A stretch of 64,000 nucleotides of DNA, taken from Planctomycetota bacterium. GTDB lineage: Bacteria > Planctomycetota > Phycisphaerae > UBA1845 > UTPLA1. The stretch covers positions 24,313 to 88,312 of the forward strand of contig QEVG01000018.1 of NCBI GenBank assembly GCA_003576905.1, read 5' to 3'. Each line of letters opens with the position of its first letter. Position 1 is the first letter of the stretch. Position numbers and translations under genes: made by a program. Shown piece after piece: positions 18,090-28,080 of the stretch. The notes under the pieces are model-generated. The model worked only from the letters and a program-made list of their open reading frames with translations, had not been told where the DNA came from and did not search any database.

Positions 18090-18776
18090 TCAAGTGCCGG
18101 ACTGCCCAACCTCAAGCCCAATCTCCGTGTCAACCTCCGCCAATCCCGGCGGCTCGTCAAAAGGTCGAACCACGCGACGTCGAAGTCGAAGCGCCGATAC
18201 CGGCACCGGCTCAAAGTCAGCGGCAGTCCGAAGTCGATTCACGGCTCGCAGCAGGTTTAGCAGTTGCCGCCTGACCGGGGCATATCCCTCGAACCGAAGT
18301 CCACGAAACTCAGCCATGAGATTCTCCACCGAACGATGGCACGCGATGTCGAGCAGGTATGCCTTTTGTCGTCGGTATTCCTCTGGGTGGATTCGCACTG
18401 ACGGATGCCATTGACGGTCAACGCCGCGGCGATAACCGATGCTGTAGCCCCCGAAGCGGATCGCATCGCGACGCACATCCTTATGGTTGGGCTCGTTCAG
18501 AAAAAATCGGTGCTCACCACGGGACGCGATCAGCACAAAGAACCGGCCATGCCGGATGTAATGGACATTTGCCTGTCCGGCTCGCTTTCGCCGGGCACGC
18601 GCCCATTTTGATAGGCCCGCGTCATATTGCTCCAGCAGCTTTTCATCGATCCGGCGCGGGTCCTTCCGCTCCGGGATCATGCCCGTGATGTAGAACCAGT
18701 ACCCATGCCCTATGTAGCTCAAGGCGAGCTGTTGGACGAACCCCTCGACCGAAGCTGCAACACACCGATACGCCAT
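18090..18776 (-). CDS. Conserved planctomycete-type hypothetical protein
   Basis: A 228-residue protein starting at ATG 18776 (MAYRCVAAS; a GTG five codons earlier is possible). I remember similar proteins, with the same MAYRCVAASVEGFVQQL opening and an APVRRQLLNLLRAVNR segment near residue 175, from accessory regions of planctomycete genomes; no function is known to me. It is rich in Arg, His and Tyr and has no membrane segment. The RARRKRAGQANVHYIRHGRF stretch could bind nucleic acid. Its presence supports the phylum call and the mobile nature of this region. Confidence 0.7.
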   Translation of the reverse strand: MAYRCVAASVEGFVQQLALSYIGHGYWFYITGMIPERKDPRRIDEKLLEQYDAGLSKWARARRKRAGQANVHYIRHGRFFVLIASRGEHRFFLNEPNHKDVRRDAIRFGGYSIGYRRGVDRQWHPSVRIHPEEYRRQKAYLLDIACHRSVENLMAEFRGLRFEGYAPVRRQLLNLLRAVNRLRTAADFEPVPVSALRLRRRVVRPFDEPPGLAEVDTEIGLEVGQSGT

Positions 18777-18898
18777 TGCAGTGGGTAGCACAGCTTGTGA
18801 GGCTACTCAACTCCACCACATGCATTTCATAGCCCACAATGGACCCATTGCTTTCCAACGTCAGCCCGTGGCGGGCCCCATCGATTACGAGCCTCTGG

Positions 18899-19423
18899 CT
18901 ACTTGCTGTTGATGCCTAATCGGCGTTCCCTGAGACGACGCTTGGCCCCTTCGCTCATCGCCTTTAGCAATTCATAGTTGCCATACACCTCACTTGGCAG
19001 CGTGGGTGCACCAGCCAGAGAGGATTCGTAATCACACATTGCGCTCTCAAATTCGCAACGTTCGAAATGCAGATTGGCTCGATTTAGCAAATATGTAGAA
19101 TTATTAGGACAGTTTTCGATCGCCTCGTCATATTTCATTAGCGCCGTATCGAGATCTTTGTTGTTCCATGCAGTCAGAGCTTCAGCCGCGATACGCTCAT
19201 GCAATTCAAATCCCGGCATCGTGCATGCAGACTGGAAAAGCTTCCCCTGTTGCTCCCGTGGCAATGACATCCAAGTGCCAAGCCACTGTCGAATCCAGGC
19301 GAAGCCGCGACGTTGGGGAACAACAAGTTGGGCTCCACACCGTCCACACTTCGGCACCTCCATCTGCTCATGCGGACGAATCCGATTAGTGGTACGGCAC
19401 TTCAGACACTTAACGTACTCCAT
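18899..19423 (-). CDS. Zinc-ribbon and TPR-repeat hypothetical protein
   Basis: A 174-residue protein starting at MEYVKC (an upstream ATG at 19453 is possible). The N-terminus has a C-x2-C ... C-x2-C zinc ribbon (CLKC, CGRC). Residues about 85-155 carry TPR-like helices (ALTAWNNKDLDTALMKYDEA, then YLLNRANLHFERCEFESAM), which usually bind other proteins. There is no secretion signal. It stands alone on this strand beside a long non-coding block, and its partner is unknown. Confidence 0.65.
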   Translation of the reverse strand: MEYVKCLKCRTTNRIRPHEQMEVPKCGRCGAQLVVPQRRGFAWIRQWLGTWMSLPREQQGKLFQSACTMPGFELHERIAAEALTAWNNKDLDTALMKYDEAIENCPNNSTYLLNRANLHFERCEFESAMCDYESSLAGAPTLPSEVYGNYELLKAMSEGAKRRLRERRLGINSK

Positions 19424-19453
19424 TGCATTCACCGAACCTGACACATTACCCAC

Positions 19454-20971
19454 GGTCGATGGCCCTGAAAGCGAGCCACATGCGTTTAGTCCTAATCAGT
19501 CAAAAGACTAATGTCGCTGTCGCTGTAAATATCACGAGCACAAGAAGCATTCAAATCCACCCGAAACGAAAGTGGGATTGTTCAAAGGCACAATCCCCAA
19601 AGCCCATGAAACCACCTGATGACGGAGGGCCGCTGCGCCCGTCTCGGCCGTCGCGGCTCCGCATCCCAACCTCTCTTCAAATCCTCATTTTGTTGTGACA
19701 CCTCCTCGCCACGTCGCGCATCCGGGCGCGCCGTCCGTATTCCAGATCGGCCCCCGCCCAATACATACGCGTAGCGCAGCAAAAACCTCCGGCGAATCCT
19801 GGATACACATCCAGTGTTCGCCGTCATTCCGCCATCAAAAGACGACTCACGTCCCCGTGAGACCTCTTTCGATCGCAGCATCGTCCTTCCCAGGAACCGG
19901 CCGGCGGGGGGGCTTCTCGCCTACCCCGCCGACCGCACGCTTCAAGATGGAAATGACCCGTCACCGCTTTCGTTGTCGTACATCCCCGGCACCACCCGTA
20001 AGGACACAAACGGCGCACCACTGCCTTGCAGTGCATCCGCTCCGCTCCCGCGGACTTCTACTTGCGGCACTCTCCCAGACTACGGCCTTTGAATCACCTG
20101 CTGAACAAGCAGGCACCGGGCACCACCCCGGCAGCCGCAGCCCTTCCCCGGTTATTGATAGTCGTCGCACAATCGGTCACGTCGGTAGGGCCGGTTAAGG
20201 CCCGGTCCGGCAGCGTATGTCCGAGGCTCCCGCCCCGGCATAGTTTCCGCCCGCATAATCGCGGACGATTTCGAGGCGCAGAATACAGAAGCTCGCCCCT
20301 ACCCCATCGCTGCGGGATATTCCCTGTTCGGCACCGTCTCCGATTGCACTGACCGGCAAGGGCTTGATGCCCATTTCATCGTTGAGCTTTTCACCGTCCG
20401 CCTTTGTTCGACGGATCGCCGGGCATTGTCATCACCCGGTTCCGCGTGTCGCCACGCGGAAGCTCCCGACGCCGGCAAGCGTTGAACGAACCTGACGGGA
20501 CTTGCACCCGAATTGCCTTTCGGCTTTGGTCCGGACCCCGCTGGGGGATTTTCACCCCTTCGACCATCACGGCCCGCCTTGCGGCAGGTCTGTCCCGGTC
20601 GCCCGATTTCCAGTTGCACTATGGGATAGAACTACAGGATTGCTCCAACGAACTACGTCGCAGGGATTACTCTGTAGAGCCTCCCTCGAACCGGACGAGC
20701 CTGTCTCCAGGCATCCGGCTCTACGGGTCGTGAACCTTGACGGCTGGTGAAGCGCGTCCCCTTAGTCCCGATGGTGAATCGGGATTTACCGGGCGGTCCA
20801 CGCCCATCTTAAAGCGTCAGATACGCGGTTTGCGTTCCTGACAGCCGCGGGATCGGTGATCCCGCTGGTAGCCACCATAGCGCGAACATCATTTCCAATC
20901 AAACTGCTAGCCGACCGCAAACCCGCGCGCCAATGCCGATCAAATCGCGTGCCCGATTCGTCCGAAATCCA
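19454..20971. other. Non-coding block of 1.5 kb with structured RNA remnants
   Basis: No reading frame here looks like a protein. The minus strand between about 20400 and 20730 is full of short GC hairpins. It includes a clear group II intron domain V and VI (annotated separately) and, further along the same strand, stretches like GGGGTGAAAATCCCC and GGGTGCAAGTCCCG that resemble domain I hairpins of group II introns. No reverse-transcriptase gene is present. The part at 19454-19700 shows nothing I can name. Confidence 0.5.
20655..20721 (-). ncRNA. Group II intron 3' end (domains V and VI)
   Basis: Read on the minus strand, 20721-20688 is a 34-base hairpin with every hallmark of group II domain V: it opens GAGCCGGATGCC with the catalytic AGC, has a GAGA tetraloop, and closes with the CG bulge and GTCCGGTTC. 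It is followed by a domain VI hairpin (AGGGA ... TCCCT, about 20687-20661) with unpaired adenines at the branch-point place, and a likely 3' end near 20655-20660. Domain V is the catalytic heart of these ribozymes. No maturase gene lies upstream, and only about 250 bases separate it from the stop of the upstream gene, so this is probably a remnant. Confidence 0.75.
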
Positions 20972-22174
20972 TCACTCGTCTTCTTTCAGCTTTACCAGTC
21001 CGGGCAGTCGCTCTTCAACGCAAGTACCGAGCAAGAAAGCGACTGCCACCATTACCGCGACACCTGCACGTGGAAAATCTGCGGCAGGAAGCACATCGAC
21101 TAGCAACTCAGTGAGCTTTGCCCCTACTCCGCCTACGACTGCGATTCCAAGCAGCGCGATAGTTCTTGCTGGTTGCCTCGGTTTCCGGCCAACTTCTCGC
21201 TTCCATGTGAAGAAGATAACTCCCAGAAAAAACCCAATTGCTAACGTCCACGAAAGCAGCGAATTTAGTCGGCTTCGCCAATCGGGCATCACCCTGAACG
21301 CCGCCGATTCAACACCGCGCAGTGCGGCTGTCATTTCCGGATGCTTTGCAATTTCCCACCATACAATAAGATGAACCTGCGATGGCCCTCCACCCTTCGC
21401 CCTGCTAACTCCGTCCAATATCGCGGAAAACGAATCTTCAAATGAAAGGACCAATTCTCGCTCAACCACATGCTGTGCCCCTGCTAGGGCCGGAATTGCG
21501 ATTGATCTATCTTTCATCCGCCCAGAATCTTGCACCGTTTCCATCACGCATCGTGAAATAGCTTGAACCAAGACAGTCTTGTACTCCCCGCCCAGATCTT
21601 CCATGAATTCAAACAGATTGACAGCATAGATCGCCTTGATGCTCGTAACGTGCGCATATTTCGATGCCTCGGGAACATCAATACGCGTCAGTCGTTCGAA
21701 GTGCCAATCTTGAGGACCACGTTTCAAGCCGAGTGTTCGAGCCAACGCTTCGCCAAACTCCCGGTCGAGACTGCCCACACTGTGCACAACCGACATAGGC
21801 AACAACGTCCACGGGATGGTCAAGGTTGTACCGTCTTTGGTTGAAATCGCATCAGGTACCGGCGCACTAATCAAGAACGAGTCCCAATACTTTACGCGAT
21901 TATTGAATTCCCATCCCTGCGAAGTTGCGCGTACCGCACGGTTAGGAATCACGACATCACCAACTTGCAAGTACACATCAATCTGGTTCAGCCGCCCAAG
22001 CAATTGTGGCGCGGAAAACGGATTCTGGACCCTGACCGATGGAAGCAACATCAGTGCAACAAGATATCCACAAAGGCCAAGTAACAGACTCACAATCACG
22101 CGCCGTTGTAATGCACGCCGCGAAAGGCCTGATACACGACCGACCCATTGCTTCGACCGCTTCTTCAAGACCAT
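20972..22174 (-). CDS. Hypothetical membrane protein with possible macro-like domain
   Basis: A 400-residue protein, starting at ATG 22174 behind GAGG (an in-frame ATG 15 bases upstream is less well placed). One transmembrane helix lies at residues about 25-46 and three more near 320-395, leaving a large soluble middle. In that middle, a pattern ending in RSIAIPALAGAQ followed by a helix resembles the sheet and glycine loop of macro (ADP-ribose-binding) domains; this is a weak motif-level impression. Proteins with a membrane anchor and a nucleotide-binding soluble domain are known in bacterial conflict systems. No signal peptide cleavage site is evident. Confidence 0.6.
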   Translation of the reverse strand: MVLKKRSKQWVGRVSGLSRRALQRRVIVSLLLGLCGYLVALMLLPSVRVQNPFSAPQLLGRLNQIDVYLQVGDVVIPNRAVRATSQGWEFNNRVKYWDSFLISAPVPDAISTKDGTTLTIPWTLLPMSVVHSVGSLDREFGEALARTLGLKRGPQDWHFERLTRIDVPEASKYAHVTSIKAIYAVNLFEFMEDLGGEYKTVLVQAISRCVMETVQDSGRMKDRSIAIPALAGAQHVVERELVLSFEDSFSAILDGVSRAKGGGPSQVHLIVWWEIAKHPEMTAALRGVESAAFRVMPDWRSRLNSLLSWTLAIGFFLGVIFFTWKREVGRKPRQPARTIALLGIAVVGGVGAKLTELLVDVLPAADFPRAGVAVMVAVAFLLGTCVEERLPGLVKLKEDE

Positions 22175-22189
22175 GTCGCCATGCCTCAC

Positions 22190-22536
22190 GCGGAGCTGTT
22201 CAAGCCACAGTGCAGCATACCAGATTGCCTTGCACGTCCCCGTTAAGGCAAATTATTCTGATCCAATATCCGCGATTCGCTCGCCCCGTCGGGACCACTC
22301 CGGTGCTCGCTCGAAACGTTGGAGGGGTTTTACGGCCGATCGCTCTGCTCTATCGGCCGGTTTGGCTTTGGAACCCCCGCACGCCGCCGGTTCCAAACCT
22401 CCCCCGCCCCCTTCTTTCCCCTCCGAAAATGCTGGGGCCGACGGGTTGGCGTACGCACCGGAAGTCCCCAAGCCCGGGCGCCTTGACTTGGCGGATTTGG
22501 CCGTTAGCATATATGCGAACACAGGAAAGGACTCGC
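22190..22536. promoter_or_regulatory. Intergenic region with promoter for the Xre/ImmA pair
   Basis: About 350 bases without a convincing gene. At its right end TTGACT (22483-22488) and TAGCAT (22505-22510), 16 bases apart, make a plausible sigma-70 promoter for the Xre gene. An AGGAAAGG ribosome-binding site at 22523-22530 sits six bases before a GTG at 22537, and this spacing is why I prefer that start over the ATG at 22513. The rest is C-rich and featureless. Confidence 0.45.
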
Positions 22537-22914
22537 GTGGCTCCAAGGAATACACCAATTGGCGAAGTGCTCAGGCGGCAGCGCGTGCAGGTCGTCAAAA
22601 AGGGGCTCCGCGAGATGGCCCGGCTGCTGGAGATCACGCCGCCGCACTTGACCGACATCGAAAAAGGACGCCGGGCACCATCCGAGGAACTGCTGGTCCG
22701 AATCTGCCGGCATTACGACATCCCGGAGGCCGAGCTGCGCTCCGGTTGGAACAAGGCCGACACCGTCGTCGGGCAGGTGGCGACCCAGGATGCGGTGACC
22801 GCGGAAAAAGTGCCCGAGCTGCTTCGATCCGCCCGACGGCTCACATCGGACCAGTGGGATTCGCTCATCGACCAGGCCAAACGGATGTCCGCGGACAAGA
22901 AAGGCAGGAAGTAG
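22537..22914 (+). CDS. Xre-family regulator paired with ImmA
   Basis: A 125-residue protein whose N-terminal half is an Xre helix-turn-helix (IGEVLRRQRVQ, GLREMARLLEITPPHLTDIE, KGRRAPSEELLVRICRHY). The C-terminal half is helical and may form a dimer or the cleavage site. It starts three bases before the metalloprotease gene, the usual ImmR/ImmA layout in which the protease cuts the repressor after DNA damage to switch on a mobile element. The start GTG at 22537 is chosen from the ribosome-binding site; an ATG at 22513 is the alternative. Confidence 0.85.
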   Translation: MAPRNTPIGEVLRRQRVQVVKKGLREMARLLEITPPHLTDIEKGRRAPSEELLVRICRHYDIPEAELRSGWNKADTVVGQVATQDAVTAEKVPELLRSARRLTSDQWDSLIDQAKRMSADKKGRK

Positions 22915-22917
22915 CGC

Positions 22918-23679
22918 GTGGCCGCCTTGCCGATTGGCAATCTGTTTCACCCGCAGCCGGGCAACATCCGCGCCGAGCGAAACGCCGGCAAATGCCTCGA
23001 ACGGTGCCGGCGGAAACTCGGGCTCACCGAGATTCCCTTGCCGGTGCCGGTCGACCAGTGGATTGAAACGGTCTTCGACATCGGCTTCGGAATCACAGAC
23101 CTGTCGCACCTGGGAGCGGACGTGCTCGGGGCGGCCTACATCAAAGAGAACGAGATCGCCGTTGCTGAAACGGCGCTCAAGCACGACGGGCGCTTTCGTT
23201 TCACCTGTGCCCACGAGCTGGCCCACTTCGTCTTGCACGCGCACATTGCCGTCGTCTTTACCGACGGCGAGCTTCCGAGCCTGGAGCTGGCCAATCGACT
23301 TGACAGGGAAGCCGACAAATTCGCCGCGGCGTTTCTTTCGCCGCTACCGCTTCTGGAGCGAGAGATCGTGCGATTCTGTCGTAGCGAACGGTTGGACCCG
23401 GAATACTGCCTTGCCGAGTTGATGGTGCCCTCGCCCGAATCGCTCTGGCTCTGGAAGGGGTTCTTGGTGCCGTTTCTGACACAGCGGTTCGGGATCTCCA
23501 AGACGGCGCTCGTCTATCGCTGCCAGGATCTGCGCGACTTGACCGATGAAAGCCGGTCGTTCATGCCGGCACGGATAAAAAACGCGATCCTTGGAAATGC
23601 CTCCTTCGGCGAGCCGGTGCCGTCGATGCGAATCGTCAACGGGCGTCCGCAGCCGGTGGCCGAGAGCCCGAGGCGCTGA
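22918..23679 (+). CDS. ImmA/IrrE-family metallopeptidase
   Basis: A 253-residue zinc peptidase of the ImmA/IrrE family, starting at GTG. The active site is HELAHF near residue 100, preceded by RFTCA and followed by RLDREADKFAAAFLSP, where the downstream Glu completes the HExxH...E zinc site. The N-terminus has helices typical of the family. Partnered with the Xre repressor just upstream, it probably degrades that repressor on a stress signal, freeing element genes such as the excisionase and integrase downstream. It is soluble. Confidence 0.9.
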   Translation: MAALPIGNLFHPQPGNIRAERNAGKCLERCRRKLGLTEIPLPVPVDQWIETVFDIGFGITDLSHLGADVLGAAYIKENEIAVAETALKHDGRFRFTCAHELAHFVLHAHIAVVFTDGELPSLELANRLDREADKFAAAFLSPLPLLEREIVRFCRSERLDPEYCLAELMVPSPESLWLWKGFLVPFLTQRFGISKTALVYRCQDLRDLTDESRSFMPARIKNAILGNASFGEPVPSMRIVNGRPQPVAESPRR

Positions 23680-23697
23680 ACCGTTTTTTTGCGAGCG

Positions 23698-23719
23698 ATG
23701 TTCGCACGATAGCGAACAT
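23698..23719. promoter_or_regulatory. Inverted repeat, likely operator
   Basis: ATGTTCGC and GCGAACAT are perfect 8-base inverted arms with a 6-base spacer ACGATA, about 20 bases after the ImmA stop and 65 bases before the next gene. It is a candidate binding site for the Xre protein encoded upstream. A T-run at 23683-23690 just before it may also end ImmA transcription. The role is inferred from position. Confidence 0.5.
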
Positions 23720-23785
23720 GCCTAGAATCAACAGGTGTGCATCGCTTCGGCACGACGTTGCCGCTAGCAGCCCGAGGTATGAATC

Positions 23786-24076
23786 ATGGTGGTGTATCTG
23801 GTCAACCAGTCGAATCTCGCTCGAATTTACTCCAAGCGCGCCGAGCCGTCCGAAACCGAGCTCTTCGCCATCCTGGTCGCGTTGATGGCCCTGCCGGGTT
23901 CGGCTCGCAAGCCCAGAAGCCACGAGCTTGTCCTGACCGAGGAAAACCGGCTGCAGGTCGCTGAGTACATCCGCGAGAAGCTCTCTGTCCTCCTTCCCGA
24001 GTTTGAGTGGAACGGCGGGCTGCTGCTTCGGCTCTATCAGCTGGTGGGTTTGAGGATTCAATGGACGCCGTTTTGA
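23786..24076 (+). CDS. Hypothetical island protein
   Basis: A 96-residue protein that I do not recognise. It is mostly helical, with an N-terminal hydrophobic start (MVVYLVNQSNLARIYSK) that is not a clear signal peptide, and a C-terminal QLVGLRIQW. A GAGG lies eight bases before the ATG. It is followed 40 bases later by the broken excisionase-like gene and then the integrase, so it is probably part of the element's integration module. Confidence 0.5.
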   Translation: MVVYLVNQSNLARIYSKRAEPSETELFAILVALMALPGSARKPRSHELVLTEENRLQVAEYIREKLSVLLPEFEWNGGLLLRLYQLVGLRIQWTPF

Positions 24077-24115
24077 CCGAAGGCCGCAAAGACGGCTTGT
24101 CTGCGGGATGCTTCC

Positions 24116-24373
24116 ATGACGCACGTGCAGCACATCGGACCAATCCTTCCCGGCGACCCGCCGATTCCCTGCCCCGAGCTGCTGACCGAGGAGGAGGCGA
24201 TCCGCTATCTCAGGCTCGATACAATTGAGGGATTGAGCAACCCCTAGGAGACGCTGGCCCGCTATCGAACGATGGGCGTGCTTCAGGGAACGCAGGTGTC
24301 GAAGAAAATCTTCTATCGGCGCGTTGAGCTTGACCGGTTTTTGGAGCGATTGACCACCACCAACCCCAGGTAA
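24116..24373 (+). pseudogene. Excisionase/helix-turn-helix-like gene interrupted by an amber codon
   Basis: From ATG 24116 the frame encodes an 85-codon protein with the shape of small MerR-like excisionases: ELLTEEEAIRYLRLD, then a helix-turn, then ARYRTMGVL, VSKKIFYRRVELDRFLER. Codon 44 is TAG at 24245-24247, in a place where I would expect a polar residue such as Gln, so a single CAG-to-TAG change would explain it. The second half keeps its sense after the stop and ends at TAA 24371, 11 bases before the integrase. It is either a recent nonsense mutation or a readthrough gene. Confidence 0.7.
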
Positions 24374-24384
24374 AGGACCCGACT

Positions 24385-25685
<1,301 letters not shown>

Positions 25686-26186
25686 AAATCTATACAGCAG
25701 TCTGACTGGCGCATGCCTAGCCGCCAGACCCGGGTTGTGCGCAAGCACAATTCGAGCGAGCCATCGCACTGTTTATAACCGTTTTTCCGTGATTCGCAAG
25801 GATACCGAACAGAAGGCATACCGCACAAGCCGGCATTGCGGAACGCGAGATTCCGGTTTTGCAGTGCCCGTTCTGGCCGGCTTGGCTCGCCGCTAAGCTA
25901 CCCGCCAGGAACGCGATCTCGCCGCGAGTCACATCCCCGGCGCGCTTCGAGTCGGTCGCCCTGGGCCGAGGGCGTACCCGCCCTCCCCCTGCTTCCTTAC
26001 GCGGGCTTTACAGCCCTTGCGCTGAATCAAACAGCATCCTAATTCGCCGGGTTGTACGCTTCTGAAGTGGACGCGAACGGCACGGGATTCGCCGCCGCTT
26101 TTTGCTTTACGTTTGACCAGAGTGAACTTGTCCGCCCGCACGCCCGCGGCTTTCGCCGCTGATCGCACGTTTCCGAGGGTGAATAC
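25686..26186. other. Intergenic region between tRNA-Gly and the kdp operon
   Basis: About 500 bases with no gene that I can support. It must carry the tRNA promoter (minus) and the kdp promoter (plus). A GAGGGTG ribosome-binding site at 26175-26181 serves kdpF. I saw no riboswitch-like structure and no KdpE site I could name. Confidence 0.4.
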
Positions 26187-26279
26187 ATGACTGCATGGTA
26201 CGTGGTGTGCGGTGTCGTTGCGCTGCTGCTGCTGGTCTACCTGTTCGTCGCAATGCTCAAGCCGGAGGCCTTCCAATGA
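26187..26279 (+). CDS. kdpF: KdpF, small subunit of the potassium-transporting ATPase
   Basis: A 30-residue single-helix membrane peptide (GVVALLLLVYLFVAML) ending KPEAFQ, as KdpF proteins do. KdpF stabilises the KdpABC complex in the inner membrane. The start has GAGGGTG six bases upstream. The stop overlaps the next small gene by ATGA, and the gene begins the kdp operon. Confidence 0.9.
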   Translation: MTAWYVVCGVVALLLLVYLFVAMLKPEAFQ

Positions 26280-26371
26280 CGGCGCTGTTGTATTTGTTTC
26301 TCGGAATGGCGTGCTTCGCCGCGCTGCTCGGATTGACGCTGGCGGTGGCACACACCGAACCCCGCGAGTGA
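26276..26371 (+). CDS. Second small membrane peptide of the kdp operon
   Basis: A 31-residue peptide with one hydrophobic helix (LLYLFLGMACFAALLGLTLA) and a charged C-terminus (HTEPRE). It overlaps kdpF by four bases and ends 13 bases before kdpA, so it is clearly translated with the pump genes. It is shaped like KdpF but lacks the KPE end. It may be a second accessory subunit or a duplicated KdpF; I know no name for it. Confidence 0.65.
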   Translation: MTALLYLFLGMACFAALLGLTLAVAHTEPRE

Positions 26372-26384
26372 CTCAGGTGCGCGC

Positions 26385-28064
26385 ATGACGGCCTTCATTT
26401 TCATCGTTCTCATCGTCGGCGGCACGGCCGCGCTTTCCTGGCCGCTCGGCCGGTACATACAGTGGGCGATGGACCCCGCGGCCGACGTGGGCCCGCGCCG
26501 ACGTGGGCTGGATCGGCTATTCGAGCGCATCGCGGGCAAGCTCGGCCGCGATGCGCAGGGCTGGAAGAAGTACATCCTGGCGATGCTGGCCTTCAACGTT
26601 GTCATGTTCGTTGTGAGCTTCGCCTTCCTGGCGTTCCAGCACTACCTGCCGCTCAATCCGGACGGCATGAAGGCGATCGAGGGCAGCCTGATTTTCAACA
26701 CGGCGGCCTCGTTCACCTCGAACACGAACCTCCAGCACTATTCGGGCGAGTCCACGATGAGCTACCTGTCGCAGCTCTGCGCGCTCATGTGGCTCCAGTT
26801 CGTTTCGCCCGCCGTGGGCCTGGCCGCCCTGGCTGCGATGGCGCGCGGTCTCGCCGGCCGCCAACAAATGGGTAACTTCTTCATCGACGTTCAACGGGCC
26901 ACCTTCCTGGTGCTCGTACCACTCGCGCTCATCATGGCGACGCTGATGGTGCAGGGCGGGATGCCCATGACGCTGTCCGGCGCCGCGCACGCGACAACGC
27001 TCGAAGGCGCTGAACAGGTTATTGCCCGCGGCCCCGTCGCGGCGTTTCTGGCGATCAAGCAGCTCGGCACCAATGGCGGCGGCTTCTTCGGCCCGAACTC
27101 GACGCATCCGCTCGAGAACCCCACTTTCTGGACGAACGTGCTCGCGACTATGTCCATCATCATCATCCCGATGGCGTGCGTGTGGATGTTCGGGCGGATC
27201 ATCGGGCGGATGCGGCACGCGGCCGTTGTCTTTGGCGTCATGCTGCTGCTCATGGGCACGCGCATTGCGGGCGCGGTCTTGTTCGAGTCGGCACCGACGC
27301 GCGCTTTTGCGAGCCTCCCGATCGAGCAGACGGACGGCAACCTGGAGGGCAAGGAGCTGCGGTTTGGCGCTGCCGCCGGGCCGCTCTGGGCGGTCGTCAC
27401 GACCTCAACCAGCAATGGCTCGGTCAACTGCATGCACGACAGCCTCAATCCGCTGACAGGGCTGATGCCCATGATTGGCATGTGGCTGAACGAGGACTTC
27501 GGCGGTGTCGGCGTCGGGATGATCAACATGTTCGTGTACATCATCCTGGCCGTATTCCTCGCCGGCATGATGGTCGGCCGTACACCGGAATACCTGAACC
27601 GCCGCGTGGAGGCGCGCGAGGTCAAGCTCGCAGTACTCGCGCTCCTGGCGCAATCATTATTCATTCTCGTCGGCACGGCCGTCTTCGCCGTGACGCCGTG
27701 GGGGACGAAAACGCTTAACAACGCCGGCGCGCACGGGTTCAGCGAGATGCTCTACGAGTTCAGTTCGGCAAGCGCGAACAACGGTTCGGGCTTTGAGGGG
27801 CTGGGCGACAATACACCGCCCTGGAATATCGCGACAGGAGTCGTGATGCTCCTGGCGCGTTTCATCCCCATCATTGTGCCGCTGGCCATCGCCGGATCGC
27901 TGGCTGCGAAGCGGCCGACGGCGCAGTCCGCCGGCACGCTCGGCGTGGAAGACGGCACGTTCGGTGTCATGTTGACGGCCGTCGTCGTAATCATCGGGGC
28001 GCTCACGTTCTTCCCGGCTGCGGCGCTGGGGCCGATCGTCGAGCATCTCCAGTTCATGGTTTGA
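26385..28064 (+). CDS. kdpA: Potassium-transporting ATPase subunit A
   Basis: A 559-residue polytopic membrane protein, the usual KdpA length. It is the potassium channel-like subunit that selects and binds K+ and passes it to KdpB. Selectivity-filter regions are recognisable: SFTSNTNLQHYSGE near residue 110, GTNGGGFFGPNSTHPLENPT near 225, TTSTSNGSVN near 340 and SSASANNGSGFEG near 465. About ten hydrophobic helices flank them. It is followed after 16 bases by kdpC rather than kdpB. Confidence 0.97.
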   Translation: MTAFIFIVLIVGGTAALSWPLGRYIQWAMDPAADVGPRRRGLDRLFERIAGKLGRDAQGWKKYILAMLAFNVVMFVVSFAFLAFQHYLPLNPDGMKAIEGSLIFNTAASFTSNTNLQHYSGESTMSYLSQLCALMWLQFVSPAVGLAALAAMARGLAGRQQMGNFFIDVQRATFLVLVPLALIMATLMVQGGMPMTLSGAAHATTLEGAEQVIARGPVAAFLAIKQLGTNGGGFFGPNSTHPLENPTFWTNVLATMSIIIIPMACVWMFGRIIGRMRHAAVVFGVMLLLMGTRIAGAVLFESAPTRAFASLPIEQTDGNLEGKELRFGAAAGPLWAVVTTSTSNGSVNCMHDSLNPLTGLMPMIGMWLNEDFGGVGVGMINMFVYIILAVFLAGMMVGRTPEYLNRRVEAREVKLAVLALLAQSLFILVGTAVFAVTPWGTKTLNNAGAHGFSEMLYEFSSASANNGSGFEGLGDNTPPWNIATGVVMLLARFIPIIVPLAIAGSLAAKRPTAQSAGTLGVEDGTFGVMLTAVVVIIGALTFFPAAALGPIVEHLQFMV

Positions 28065-28080
28065 GAAGCAGGACGCAAAG

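Noticed and set aside
20440..20640. Cobalamin riboswitch, from the GGTGAAAATCC-like string
   Set aside because: The other conserved blocks are absent, and group II domain V lies in the same strand just before it.
21816..23066. A 416-residue plus-strand frame across the membrane protein start and the Xre gene
   Set aside because: Overlaps well-supported genes in other frames; its C-terminal residues are the +1 shadow of Xre and ImmA.
23698..23719. LexA box
   Set aside because: The arms point the wrong way round (GTTC...GAAC) for the GAAC-N4-GTTC and the GTTC-N7-GTTC types.
25686..26186. c-di-AMP (ydaO-type) riboswitch before the kdp operon
   Set aside because: I looked for its conserved pieces and saw none.
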